64,000 nt of DNA from Larix kaempferi (taxonomy: Eukaryota > Streptophyta > Pinopsida > Pinales > Pinaceae), in the NCBI GenBank assembly GCA_027924585.1, contig BSBM01000637.1:1488001-1552000 (forward strand), read 5' to 3'. The first letter of the stretch is position 1. Every line of letters begins with the position of its first letter. Below, in pieces: positions 11,890 to 22,335 of the stretch. The notes under the pieces are model-generated. The model saw only the letters and a list, made by a program, of their open reading frames with translations. It ran no database searches and was not told where the DNA came from. The position numbers and the translations under genes are program-made.

Positions 11890-12485
11890 GCATCAACAAA
11901 ACCTCGAAAGAGCATCCAGGACTGATTACGAGCTTACTGCTCAACCTATCGGATCTCCTAGGATCTTTTACATGTTGACCTTCACAAAAGCTACTTAGAG
12001 CATCCTAGGATGTTACGAGCACACCGCTCTACCTGTCTGGATCTCGATAGAGCATCCCAAGATGTTACGAGCACACCGCTCTACCTGTCTGGATTTTAAA
12101 GGATCTACCGATCTACCTGTCTGGATCTCAATAGAGCATCCCAGGATGTTACGAGCACACTGTTCTACCTGTACGGATTTTAAAGGATTTTTTCTATGCA
12201 AAACCGTAGCAAAACCTACTCAGAGCATCCCAGGATGTTACGAGCACACCGCTCTACCTGTCTGGATCTCGATAGAGCATCCTAGGATATTACGAGCACA
12301 CCACTCTACCTATCCAGACTCTAAAGGGTCTTTTCTATGCTACCTGTAGCAAAACCTACTCAGAGCATCCCAAGATGTTACGAGCACACCACTCTACTTG
12401 TCTGGATATCCATAGAGCATCCCAGGATATTACGAGCACACCGCTCTACCTGTCCATATTTTAAAGGACCTTTTCTATGCTACCT
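11890..12485 (-). repeat. Tandem repeats in the copia 1 3' region, type A
   Basis: Several degenerate copies of a unit of about 50 bp containing AGAGCATCCCAGGATGTTAC, then GAGCACACCGCTCTACCTGT and CTGGATCTCGAT (plus-strand reading), some carrying an extra block with TTTTCTATGC. Copies start near 11999, 12051, 12133, 12223, 12273, 12363 and 12415. They lie after the RNase H stop and before the 3' LTR. The corresponding region of copia 2 (about 24890-25350) carries the same family in reverse complement. Confidence 0.85.
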
Positions 12486-12499
12486 GCACAACCTGTCCA

Positions 12500-12995
12500 A
12501 GGCCACATAGTATCAACCTGATACTCACCATACATCGTCCTGATGTACATCATCACATGATCAACCTGATCATCATTGTAGCATCAACTTGATGCATATC
12601 ATTTGGAGCAACATCCTAAAGCTCGTCATCTGTGATCATCCTGATCAAACAATATATCCATCTGATGCATACAAAGTATCTACCTGATACATATCATCAT
12701 ACATGATCTACCTGATCATACAATGCATCCACCTGATATACATACATAAGTAGATGATCTACCTGATCATACAATGCATCCACCTGATACATATACAAAA
12801 ATACATGATCCACCTGATCATACAATGTATCCACCTCGTACATAAATACATGATCCACCTGATCATATCAAGCATCCAACATGATGCATATGCAAATATA
12901 TCAAGCATCCAACATGATGCATATACAAATACATGATCAAACTTATCAAAGCATCCAACTGATGCATATACAGAGCAATAACTGGAGCATTGTCC
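12500..12995 (-). repeat. Tandem repeats in the copia 1 3' region, type B
   Basis: A run of short units built from ACCTGATCATACAATGCATC and CACCTGATACATA (plus-strand reading), with a basic length of about 20-45 bp. Matched in copia 2 at about 24545-24880. Apparently non-coding; probable slippage-prone 3' UTR. Confidence 0.8.
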
Positions 12996-13083
12996 TGATG
13001 CTCATCATCTAGCGCTTACATCCACAACCATTGGAGGGATCCTCCTCTCACCATGCTTGGAATGGCTCCTGAAAATGTGTCCA

Positions 13084-14481
13084 TCACTTCTTCCTCGAAG
13101 TTTCGTCAATCTGAAGAACACCAAGCCTCTCTCTGAAGTACTCAAACTTCACTCTGGCTAGTGGTTTCTTCAACACATCTGCAATCTGCTCATCCGTCGC
13201 AACATACAGGAGCTTCACTGCTCCTCTTTGCACCATATCCCTGATATAGTGATATTTGATCTCAATGTGCTTCGACCTGTCATGGAACACAGGGTTCCCA
13301 GACAGCTTCACACAACTCTGGTTGTCACAAAAGATACCAGTATCCTCTAGCGGGAGATTAAATAACTCAAACAGTAGCTTCCGGAGCCATATTGCCTCAC
13401 AACTAGCCGAACATGCTGCAACATACTCTTCCTCGACTGTACTTAGTGCTACGCAGGATTGCTTCTTGCTAAACCAAGAGATCACACCTGATCCCATACT
13501 GAAGCAACACTTGGATGTGCTCTTCCTATCTGCAACACTGCCTGCCCAATCCGAATCAACATAACCCTGCAGGTTAAACTTTTGATTCGCACCATACTTG
13601 AGCCCATAATCAATTGTACCCTTCAAGTACCTCAGAATATGCTTTACAGCAACCAAGTGAACACCTCTGGGATCCGTCAGGAACTGGCTCAATGTGTTCA
13701 CTGTAAAGAAAATATCTGGTCTAGTGTTCGTCAGGTACATCAAGGACCCAATCATCCGACGATACACAGTGACATCAACCGAATCAGATGAAGCATCACA
13801 CAAAAGCTTAAGGTTCGATGTCATAAGTGTGGCCATGGCCTTGCAGTCCATCATCCCGAACCTCTTCAGGATCTCTACTACATACTTCCCTTGTCCAAGG
13901 AAGATTCCATCTGCACTCTGCCACACCTCCATGCCTAGAAAATAGTGCATCATACCCAAGTCCTTCATCTCGAACTCAATAGCAAACTTCCTCTTGGTAT
14001 GGGAAATCAATCCATCCTCACCTGTTACAAACAAGTCATCCACATATAGGAGTAGTATCACTGGATTGCCTTCCTCAAACTTGTAGTAAAGGTTGGAATC
14101 CACTTTACTCTTAATAAAGCCCAAACTGGATAGGAAACTATCCATCCTACCATACCAAGTCCTAGGAGCTTGCTTCAAGCCATATAGGGATTTCTTCAAC
14201 TTGCACACATATGACTCCCTGTCATATGTCTCAAAATTGAGTGGCTGCTCCACATACACTTCCTCTTCGACTACACCATCCAAGAAAGTTGTCTTAACAT
14301 CCATCTGGTGTATCTTCCATTTCATCCCTGCAGCTAGGGCAAGTACTGATCTGATGGAAGTGTACCTGGCTACAGGAGCAAAAGTTTCTTCATAATCAAT
14401 CCCTTCTTTCAAGGAGAAGCCACGAGCTACAAATCTCGCTTTGTATTTCTCTATGCTGCCATCTGCAGCATGCTTGATCTT
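13084..14481 (-). CDS. Copia 1 reverse transcriptase-RNase H
   Basis: An open frame of about 465 codons encoding the C-terminal part of a Ty1/copia Pol. In order: RVT_2 reverse transcriptase with RFVARGFS and the DVKTTFLDGVVEEEVYVEQP block, the catalytic LLYVDDLFVTG motif, GMEVW, then the linker and RNase H with VDSDWAGS, the GVISWFSKKQSCVALST segment and EEEYVAA, ending KHIEIKYHYIRDMV and a basic tail before the stop. Together these copy element RNA into DNA and remove the template. A TAG at 14482-14484 cuts it from its N-terminal part (KNDVWDVVPRPEGKS at about 14560-14510). YVDD is intact. It has no start of its own, since Pol is made as a polyprotein. Confidence 0.9.
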   Translation of the reverse strand, partial: KIKHAADGSIEKYKARFVARGFSLKEGIDYEETFAPVARYTSIRSVLALAAGMKWKIHQMDVKTTFLDGVVEEEVYVEQPLNFETYDRESYVCKLKKSLYGLKQAPRTWYGRMDSFLSSLGFIKSKVDSNLYYKFEEGNPVILLLYVDDLFVTGEDGLISHTKRKFAIEFEMKDLGMMHYFLGMEVWQSADGIFLGQGKYVVEILKRFGMMDCKAMATLMTSNLKLLCDASSDSVDVTVYRRMIGSLMYLTNTRPDIFFTVNTLSQFLTDPRGVHLVAVKHILRYLKGTIDYGLKYGANQKFNLQGYVDSDWAGSVADRKSTSKCCFSMGSGVISWFSKKQSCVALSTVEEEYVAACSASCEAIWLRKLLFELFNLPLEDTGIFCDNQSCVKLSGNPVFHDRSKHIEIKYHYIRDMVQRGAVKLLYVATDEQIADVLKKPLARVKFEYFRERLGVLQIDETSRKK

Positions 14482-14566
14482 CTAGATCCACTTGGAAGTC
14501 ACCATAGACTTCCCTTCAGGTCTTGGGACCACATCCCAAACATCATTCTTCATGATCGACGGATCA

Positions 14567-15744
14567 TGGCATCATTACTTCATCCTAGATCCTGGGAACT
14601 TCAGATTCTTCAATAGATAGATTTGTTGCTGAACAAATGTTGTAGACCTTCTTTTGTAGGTGATTGTACACGATCTTTCCTACAAGTCAAATTCAATTGC
14701 ATGATTAGAAACTTCTCATAGTTTCATAACAAAATATTACACATAAGAATATATGTCATACAATCATGCAATTATTTTAGCCAATGCTTCAATACAACAT
14801 TTATCCATATCCCGTAACTTTCTAGATGCCTTCCAATCTCTACCAGAACATTGTTAAGAGTGTGCACAACTCCCAACATGTCAGCAAAGAGGTTTCATTC
14901 TAGATAAGTAGCAATGGAATGTTGTACAGTACCATAGGCCACTTACCCATTACTTGCATATTAGTAGTATCTTGTTCATCAATGCAATTATTCTAATATG
15001 CATAATACACAACCTAAGTCTAGGAACATAAGCATATACATCATTGAACAATATTATTTAAATAATCAAATATACAAGGAATGATAATTCAAATACTTAT
15101 CTTTGTTTGTTTGTTGTGTGGACTCCCTCTCAATCTTTGCTTCCTTGCAGGAACTATTGGAGTGTGCTCCCTCTTGATCTTTGCTTCCTGGATTACCTGT
15201 CCTTGAACTTATATCCATCCTCGATCACTATGCATGCTTACTAGTATCATCATTGTGTTATCCTCGAGATCTCATACATAATCATACATTCATTAGTATA
15301 ATCTTAACACAATAATCTTAAACATGTATAGTCATGATCATTTCAAACACAAATAATAATAAGCATTAGCATTCAAAGTTTCAGGGAAGACTTCTCTTTT
15401 GGTTAGTCATATCATCAATCAAGGTAAGAGACATAACATGCATAAACCCTTGATTACTTAAATTTCTATGAATAATAAAAGTATAAGATCCTAACATAGG
15501 GTAGGATTCTAACTTGATATAGGAAAAACATACCTGGTCATCATATTTGCTAGTTATGTCTAGCAATGTTTTCTTGTTCCCTTCAATGACCTGCATAACT
15601 CATAAGTTAACCATTGTAAAATATACATACCTCTATGTGATCCATGACTATAGATGAGTCTTGATTTCAGGAAGACCCTTTGCAACTTTACTTGCAATTG
15701 GTAGTGCTCTATAGTGCACATGTGCAATCCTTCTATGCCAAAGT
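14567..15744 (-). other. Non-coding stretch replacing integrase in copia 1
   Basis: About 1.2 kb of AT-rich sequence where copia elements carry integrase. No HHCC or DDE integrase blocks are seen. Near 15110-15165 a short segment reads (minus strand) SNSCKEAKIERES, which also occurs in copia 2 near 22360. The part nearest RT (14660-15110) is shared with copia 2. This indicates a common ancestor that had already lost part of integrase. Confidence 0.6.
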
Positions 15745-16071
15745 TCACTTGGCATGTTCAGGTTGTCCCTTCAATTTGTACAATCCTCCCTCTTGCTCTC
15801 CAATCACTACTGCATCATCTATAGTTTTAACCTTTGGCCACATTAGGAATTGGCCATCTACAAATGCAACCCTCATGCCTTTTTCATCCAATGCAGATAT
15901 GGAGAGTAGGTTCTTCTTGAGCCCAGGTACATATAGAACATCTTTCATCTTCAAATACTTCCCAGAGTCTAGGTTGTAGGAGGCTTCACCACTTCCCTTG
16001 ATAGGATATTGATAGTCATCCCCAAGCTTCACTTTATGGGGTGACTCATGTTTAGATAGATTTACAAAATA
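15745..16071 (-). pseudogene. Copia 1 protease C-terminus and pre-integrase region
   Basis: Continues in frame past the TAA that ends gag (KHMTAFK then stop then YFVNLSKHES). It shows HKVKLGDDYQYPIKGSGEA, KMKDVLYVPGLKKNLLSISA and GGLYKLKG, the order found between protease and integrase of plant copia elements. After PEHAK the frame degrades in the LWHRR region. The stop is equivalent to a Glu codon in copia 2. It belongs to the same polyprotein as the gag frame. Confidence 0.8.
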
Positions 16072-17046
16072 TTATTTAAACGCAGTCATGTGTTTGGAAG
16101 CCCCACTATCAATAAGCCAATCATTACAACCATGAGAGATAGTACATGTGAGAGCAGAGATTAGAACATATTCATCTTCACTTGATGAAGTATCACTTTC
16201 TGCCCTAGCCTTCTTCTTGGGAGGTTCATCATCCTCAGCAGCATGAGCATGAAACCTCTTCTTCTTATTGAATTTGTTGTTGTTATCTTTCCTCTTATTG
16301 GGACAATTTGAAGCAAAGTGTCCTAATTCATTGCAATCAAAACATCGAACATGAGATAGATCTTTCTTCTTGTGACGAGAGTGAGAATGATTCTTGTTAT
16401 GAGATCTCTCCCTCTTAAACTTGCTTCCCTTGGTGTGTGCTGTGAGGGCTTGATCTTCATTCCCCATCTTTTCTTCTCGGGCCACAAGTATTGCTTCTTC
16501 TTGTGAGCATTCCTCCCATAGTCTACTGAATGAGATCAACTTCCTCCTTGCACAGATTCCTTGGATGAAGGAGTCCCATGACCTAGGTAGGCCATTCAAT
16601 GTAGTCATGGAAACTTCACCGTTGTCCACTACTTCATCCACAACTTCAAGTTGTTCCTTGATCTGAGAGACCTTAGAGAAATAGGATTGAATGGTCTCTC
16701 CCTTCTGAAGCTTTACTCCTTTCAATTGATTCCGCAGAGTCATCTTCCGATTTATGTTCTTCCCTTCAAATAGCTTGGTCAGGGAATCAAACATCTCCTT
16801 GGGTGTCTTTAGAGATGACACATGTGGTATGAGATGGTCTTTGATAGAATCAACAATGATCCTCTTTGCCTTGACCAAGTTCTTCTTATGCAAGGCCTTA
16901 GCCTCTTCTTCCTCTGGGACAGGGACCTCAGAACTTATGTAGGTGTTTAATTCATTTTCTTCCAGGATTAACCCAATCCTATACTTCCATGCTCGGAAGT
17001 TATCAACCCCTTCAAGCTTATCCTCAAGCTTGGTGTGGTGAGACAT
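16072..17046 (-). CDS. Copia 1 Gag (UBN2-type) and protease active site
   Basis: A 324-codon open frame beginning MSHHTKLEDKLEGVDNFRAW at the ATG 17046-17044, the first after the leader. Residues about 1-190 are the UBN2/copia gag capsid domain (KEMFDSLTKLFEGKNINRKM, then GLPRSWDSFIQGI). A basic Lys/Arg/His-rich stretch is followed by a complete zinc knuckle CFDCNELGHFASNC near residue 235, then the acidic linker DTSSSEDEYV and the protease active site DWLIDSGASKHMT. The frame ends at a TAA just behind the protease loop. Gag forms particles and the knuckle binds RNA. This frame could still be translated. Confidence 0.9.
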   Translation of the reverse strand: MSHHTKLEDKLEGVDNFRAWKYRIGLILEENELNTYISSEVPVPEEEEAKALHKKNLVKAKRIIVDSIKDHLIPHVSSLKTPKEMFDSLTKLFEGKNINRKMTLRNQLKGVKLQKGETIQSYFSKVSQIKEQLEVVDEVVDNGEVSMTTLNGLPRSWDSFIQGICARRKLISFSRLWEECSQEEAILVAREEKMGNEDQALTAHTKGSKFKRERSHNKNHSHSRHKKKDLSHVRCFDCNELGHFASNCPNKRKDNNNKFNKKKRFHAHAAEDDEPPKKKARAESDTSSSEDEYVLISALTCTISHGCNDWLIDSGASKHMTAFK

Positions 17047-17606
17047 TTTAATGAGAAACTCAAATGGAAATAAGAGATTTTGGTCTTACCACTTGATTTG
17101 CAGAAATATGGATCTGGTGCCGGATTAGGGTTTGTCTGAGAAACCCTAATAATTCATAATCTGAATTTCAACTTTTTGAAAGGATAGAAAGATGCGCCTT
17201 GATGAGATGATCAGCCTGATATATTCAGAATTTGAAATCTGCAAATATTCACCCTTCAGAAATGCCTTTTAGTCTTCCCGGATTCACTAGGGAGGACCCT
17301 GAATTAGGGTTTGAGTTTATCGGAGCTTTACCCAACCAAAAATATTGATCCAAAGCTCTAAACTTCAATTTTTCCAAGGAGCTTCCAGCTATGTCCTCAG
17401 AATTCAGAAATTCCTATTTTTGTGGAAACCCTAATTTTTAGGGCCAAAAATGAAAGTGCCCAGAATTGAATTCTGATTGGACAGAAAGATTCTCCTTGAT
17501 GAGTAGAGTCAATCTACCTTGCTGCCTTTCCAAAATATGTGGAGAGAAACCCAATAAACAAGAAACCCTAGTTTCCACCACTGCACAATGTCTTCTTCTC
17601 AGGTTA
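17047..17606 (-). other. Copia 1 untranslated leader
   Basis: 560 bp between the primer site and the gag start. No reading frame of note. Matches 19961-20519 of copia 2 in reverse complement. Confidence 0.75.
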
Positions 17607-17618
17607 GCTCTGATACCA
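17607..17618 (-). other. Primer binding site of copia 1
   Basis: Minus strand TGGTATCAGAGC, complementary to the 3' end of initiator methionine tRNA, directly adjacent to the 5' LTR. Confidence 0.95.
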
Positions 17619-18190
17619 TGTTAATTTTTGAGCAATAATTCAATATACTCTAGGATCTTTACTGAGAGAATAACATGTACAGCATATCAAGTATAACAAT
17701 GCATATCAATCACACTAAGAAATCACATGAGACAATAGACACACAAAGTTTCACTAGGGAAAACCATAAAGGTGAAAAACCCTAGAACTTCCTCAAAGAT
17801 AGAAAGAGCAATGATACAACCAAAGTAGAAGAGATAGTCTTCTCCTAGTAGCTGATCCTCCTCCTCACATGTGCACCACTTTCCGAGTGATGGAAGAGTG
17901 AGTAATGAGATAATCAAAATAGAGATCTCCCGATCTCTATTTATACATGACCTGTCCTGCCCAATAACCTAGCAGGGCCGACTTGTCTAACTCAGTCTAA
18001 TAACCCATGGTTAAACTAATCAAGGCCAACCCCACACTTGGTGGTCTAATAACCCATCACTGCAAGTTACGACACTTGCGACACTTGTCAATACAAATGA
18101 TGACACTTCCGTATAGAGGAATAATAACATCTCTATAAGAGTACAATATACATGGGTGAAATACATTCCGAAGTTACATATACATCAACA
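17619..18190 (-). repeat. 5' LTR of copia 1
   Basis: 572 bp, TG...CA. TATA box (TATAAATA on the minus strand) near 17938-17945. The distal part holds GACACTTGCGACACTTG-type iterations also found in the LTRs at 3656 and 8717. Confidence 0.95.
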
Positions 18191-19358
18191 CTCCTCTACT
18201 ACTGGAGTTTTCCATTCTGCTGGCCATCCTTCAATGATTGCATCTAGTTCCTCCTTGGTGAGTTTGTATTGTGTTGGAAGTCACTACCTCTGCTTATCTA
18301 CCCATGCCTGAATGTAAATTGTTTGAGATTTGACCGATAGCCTTGCAATCTGTCGATACTTCTTTGTTGCTTGTTCAGTTATCCTCGGTATCGCTTGCGC
18401 ATCTATCCGCATCATATCTAGGAAAAGATAGAATTGCACAACATTAAATTCTCAGCGTTCTTTGTCAGTTGTCTCCCAGAAGTTTTGGTACCATGCACCT
18501 TCTCGTATCTTGGCATCTGTTGTTTCCATGCCTTGATAATGCGATGGTTCCCTCCATCCGACTAGTGCGACCAACAAAAAAAGCCACGAATATGTAAATG
18601 GTTTCCCTTTTTCCTGTGCCGCAACGACGTCCTCCAACAACTGATTTAATAGGAAGAGTGATCAGTTCATTTTCACCCCTGCTACACATTGTTCTGTGGA
18701 TGCAATGATGCCCGATGTGCATTCTTTTGTTCTGTTCTTTTGTACCAACTTGAATGCTAATATCTTTGCTGCAACGCTGACAGCTTGGTCCTTAATCGTG
18801 CTGATTAAGTATCCTCTTGATTTTTTCTCCATGCCATACTTTGTTTTTAGCTTCGCAACAAGATTTTTGTCGTTGTCCTTCCCTTGAAAGAGTTGGGAAG
18901 GGTCTTTTCCAGCCTTGGGTAGTCCAGTGATTATTGAAATCAACTCGACTGTGACCGGTGTCTTTTCATGCAACCATAGATACCCACCATGAAAACATGC
19001 CAATAATTGCTTGACGCACACGTTCACCTGCGTCGATCTCCCAAAGTGCGGTATTTGGGTGAGGCCCAGTAGTCCTGATTACTCCAACCCTAACGCCCAC
19101 TTTGCTGGTTCTTTCGTGATCGGGCCTCCTTATCCATGCGAGGCATTGATGTAGGTGTCTTCTGCAGATTCTAGGTAGGTCATGAGGTCATGGTCACTGT
19201 ACTGTAGCTTCTGCAAGTTGTCCACAATGTTTCCGGCATGATGAACTCCTTTCGGTATTTCCGGCATCTTGATTACATATCTTGCATTCTTGCCCAAGCA
19301 AAATGCTGGTGTCACTTCCTTGATTGGCGGTATATACCCCAGTGATGTTGGGCCAGGG
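18191..19358 (-). pseudogene. Accessory reading frame of the level-2 element, central part
   Basis: Lies between the two copia insertions and reads on the minus strand in continuation of the frame at 32338-32692, across the CAGGG duplication. Blocks in order: IPPIKEVTPAFCLGKNARYV, KMPEIPKGVHHAGNIVDNLQ, YSDHDLMTYLESAEDTYINA, a TAA, KWALGLE, then QLLACFHGGYLWLHEKTPVT, VELISIITGLPKAGKDPSQL, KTKYGMEKKSRGYLISTIKD, EQCVAGVKMN, a stop, YSWLFLLVALVGWREPSHYQ and EELDAIIEGWPAEWKTPVVE. It looks like a globular helical domain of plant transposon-borne proteins, but I cannot name a family or activity. Several stops make this copy non-functional. Confidence 0.65.
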
Positions 19359-19948
19359 TGTTGATGTATTTGTAACTTCGGAAGATATTTTTCTATGTAT
19401 TACATTTGTACTTTATTGTATATCCCACAGAGATGTATTATTCCTCTGATTGGAAGTGTCGTCATTTGTATTTGTAAGTGTCGCAAGTTACATTGTAAGT
19501 GTCGTCATTTGTATTGATGGGTTATTAGACCACTAGTGTGGGGTCGGCCCTAATTAGGTCATGTGAATGGGTTATTAGACTTGAGTATCAAGTCGGCCCA
19601 AGTGAACTATTGGCAGGTCAAGTCAGTGTATAAATAGAGAGGTTGTGTCTCTCATTTATCTCATTCACTCACTTATCAAGCTCGCATAGCTAAGAGAGAA
19701 AGTGGCACACTTGTGGAGGAGGAGGAGCATCTGCTAGAGACATCTTATTGGGTTTGATCATTGTGATCTTGGTTTATGGTTTATCTTATCTCTGAGGAAG
19801 TTGCGGGGTTTTTCACCTTCTTGGTTTTCCCCGGTGAAACTCTGTGTCTCTTGTGTGATTGATTTTGTGTCTATGATTGATATGCTGTACATGTTATTCT
19901 CTTAGTGATCCTGAATGATAATGGAATGAAATTATCGAAAAATTAAGA
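19359..19948 (+). repeat. 5' LTR of copia 2
   Basis: 590 bp, TGTTGATGTATTTG to AAAATTAAGA (terminal CA mutated to GA). A TATA box lies at 19629-19636. It matches the split 3' LTR and, in reverse complement, the copia 1 LTRs. Confidence 0.92.
19629..19636 (+). promoter_or_regulatory. TATA box in the copia 2 LTR
   Basis: TATAAATA within GTGTATAAATAGAGAGG, about 270 bp into the LTR. The same motif is in the 3' LTR at 32018-32025 and in both copia 1 LTRs. Confidence 0.7.
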
Positions 19949-19960
19949 TGGTATCAGAGC
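19949..19960 (+). other. Primer binding site of copia 2
   Basis: TGGTATCAGAGC, complementary to initiator Met tRNA, immediately after the 5' LTR. Confidence 0.95.
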
Positions 19961-20519
19961 TGACCTAAGAAGAAGGCACTATGCAGCTGTGGAAGCTAGG
20001 GCTTCTTAATATTTGGGTTTCTCTCCACAGATCATCAAAGGCATGAGGCTATATTGACTCTCCTTGGAAGGGCACATCTTTCTGTCGAGATAGAATTCAA
20101 TTATGAGTATTTTCAGTTTTGACCTAAAAATTAGGGTTTCAAAAAAAAGTTGGAATTTTTGGAATCTAAATCCACGGCTAGATAATCCTCAAGAAAATTG
20201 AAGTTTAGAGCCTTGGATCGAACTTTTTGGTTGGGCAGAAGGGTGGGCTTTATCAAACTCTAGTTCAGGGTCTTGTCTAGTGAATCCGGAAGTTTCAAAA
20301 GCAATTTTGAGGGGTGAAAATTTGCAGATTTCAAATTCTGAGTATACCAGCTTGACCAGCTCAGCAAGGCGCATCTTTCTATCCTTTCAGAAGTTTGAAA
20401 TTCAAATTTTGAATTTTTAGGGTTTCTCTGACAAACCCTAATCCAACTCCAGATCCAGTTTTCATCAAATCAAGTGGTAAGACCTAAATCTTTTATTTCC
20501 ATTTGAGTTTCTCATTAAA
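19961..20519 (+). other. Copia 2 untranslated leader
   Basis: 559 bp between primer site and gag start, no coding sequence. It resembles the copia 1 leader. Confidence 0.75.
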
Positions 20520-22028
20520 ATGTCTCACCACACCAAGCTTGAGGATAAGCTTGATGGAGATGATAACTTCCGAGCATGGAAGTAAAGGATTGGGTTAATC
20601 CTATAAGAAAATGATTTGGACATCTACATAAAAGAAGAGGTCCCAGTTCCAGAGGGAGATGAGGCTAAGGTCTTACATAAAAAGGATTTGGTCAAGGCTA
20701 AGAGAATCATTGCTGATTCTATAAAGGACCATCTCATACCCTGTGTGTCTTCCCTAAAGACACCTAAGGAGATGTTTGACTCCTTGATCAAATTGTTTGA
20801 AGGAAAGAACATAAATCGGAAGATGACTCTGCAGAACCAATTGAAAGGGGTAAAGCTTCAGAATGGAGAGACCATTCAATCCTACTTTTGTAAGGTCTCT
20901 CAAATCAAGGAACAACTTGAAGTTGTGGATGAAGTAGTGGACAATGGTGAAATTGTAATGACCACATTGAATGGCCTACCTAGGTCATGGGACTCCTTCA
21001 TCCAAGGAATCTATGCAAGAAGGAAATTGGTCCCCTTTAGTAGACTATGGAAGGAATGTTCACAAGAAGAAGCAAGGCTTGTGGCTCGAGAAGAAAAGAT
21101 GGGAAATGAAGATCAAGCTCTCACAACTCACACCAAGGGAAGCAAGTTCAAGAGGGAGAAATCTCATAATATGAATCATTCTCATTTCCATCATAAGAAG
21201 AAAGATCTCTCCCAAGTTCGATGTTACTCTTGTGATGAGAAAGGACATTATGCCTCAGAATTTCCTAAGAACAAAAGGAACAACAACAAAAACTTCAAGA
21301 AGAAGAAGAAGGGAAGCAAGAATAGATATCATGCTCATGCTGCTGAGGATGATGAACCTCCCAAGAAGAAGGTTAGAGCAGAAAGTAATGACTCATCAAG
21401 TGAAGATGAATATGTCCTAATCTTTGCTCTCACATGTACTATCTCTCATGGATGTGATGATTGGCTTATTGATAGTGGGGATTCCAAACACATGACTGGG
21501 TTTAAAGAATCCTTTGTAGACCTATCTAAACATGAGTCACCTCATAAAGTAAAACTTGGGGATGACTATCAATATCCTATCAACGGAAGTGGTGAAGCCT
21601 CCTACAAACTAGACTCTGGGAAGTCTTTGAAGATGAAGGATGTTCTATATGTACCTGGGTTCAAGAAGAATCTCCTATCCATATCATCTCTGGATGCAAA
21701 AGGGATTAGAGTTGCATTTGTGGATGGCCAAGTACTCATGTGGCCAAAGGGTAAGACCATAGATGATGCAGTAGTGATTGGAGAGCAAGAGGGAGGATTA
21801 TACAAATTAAAGGGACAACTTGAACATGCCATGGTACATGAATCCATGGAGCCAAGTGAACTTTGGCATAGGAGGCTTGCATATGTGCACTATAGGGGAC
21901 TACCAATTGCAAACAAAGCTATGGAAGGTTTTCCTGAAATCCACTCAAAGCATGAGGGTATTTGCAAAGGGTGTGCAAAAGGAAAGAATACAAAGAAAGC
22001 ATTTCCAAGGAGTGAAAGAAAGGCATAA
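20520..22028 (+). pseudogene. Copia 2 Gag-protease-pre-integrase
   Basis: Begins with ATG at 20520 (MSHHTKLEDKLDGDDNF) but is stopped by TAA at 20583 and 20604. It is open from there to 22028. It contains the UBN2 gag domain (KEMFDSLIKLFEGKNINRKM), a zinc knuckle with its last Cys changed (CYSCDEKGHYASEF), the acidic SSSEDEYV linker, the protease loop LIDSGDSKHM (Ala to Asp next to the active-site DSG), the VLYVPGFKKNLLSISSL block and the GAG_pre-integrase block ELWHRRLAYVHYRGL with CKGCAKGK. A TAA at 22026 ends it at the start of integrase. Same architecture as copia 1, in worse condition at its start. Confidence 0.88.
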
Positions 22029-22335
22029 GGAATCTTGGAAATTATCCACTCCGATGTATGCAGTCCGATGTCATCCAGCTCTCTGAGTGGGTATGTATAT
22101 TATGTTTCTTTCATTAATGATTTCTCTAGGAAGACTTGGATTTATTTCTTGAAGAACAAAGATGAAGTATTCAACAAATTCAAGGAATTCAAAGCCTTGA
22201 TAAGAAGATCAATAACTTTAGATCCGACAATGGTGGAGAATTCACTTTAGCAAACTTCAAAGATACTATGCAGTGATTTAGGGATTAAGAGGGAGTTGAC
22301 CACTCCTTACAATCCACAACAGAAAGGAGTAGAAG
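22029..22335 (+). pseudogene. Copia 2 integrase remnant
   Basis: Follows the previous frame after its stop. Integrase core blocks are visible: IIHSDVCSPM (first Asp), YVYYVSFINDFSRKTWIYFL, then in another frame NFRSDNGGEFT (second Asp) and finally TTPYNPQQKGVEE (region of the catalytic Glu). The sequence leaves the family directly after that, in SDSSNSCKEAKIERES. The C-terminal half of integrase is missing and two frameshifts are present. Inactive. Confidence 0.8.

Larger units (their letters stand above)
11064..18190 (-). mobile_element. Ty1/copia element 1 (minus strand), complete ends
   Basis: A full-length copia element of 7127 bp with two 572-bp LTRs and an exact 5-bp target duplication CTCCT (11059-11063, 18191-18195). 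In its own direction: 5' LTR 18190-17619, Met-tRNA primer site, untranslated leader, gag (17046-16072), protease/pre-integrase remnant, about 1.2 kb of non-coding sequence where integrase is expected, RT-RNase H (14481-13084), a repeat-rich 3' region, purine tract and 3' LTR. It is closely related to copia 2 but inserted in the opposite orientation. The lack of integrase makes it non-autonomous even though RT and gag are nearly intact. Confidence 0.95.

Noticed and set aside
12013-12349. Repeat-encoded peptides in both directions (DFKGSTDLPVWISIEHPR and similar)
   Set aside because: They are translations of the tandem repeats in the copia 3' region, with no start, no conserved protein, and equivalents on both strands.
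12500-12995. CRISPR-like array of short repeats
   Set aside because: Units are contiguous and degenerate with no unique spacers, and the DNA is plant nuclear retrotransposon sequence.
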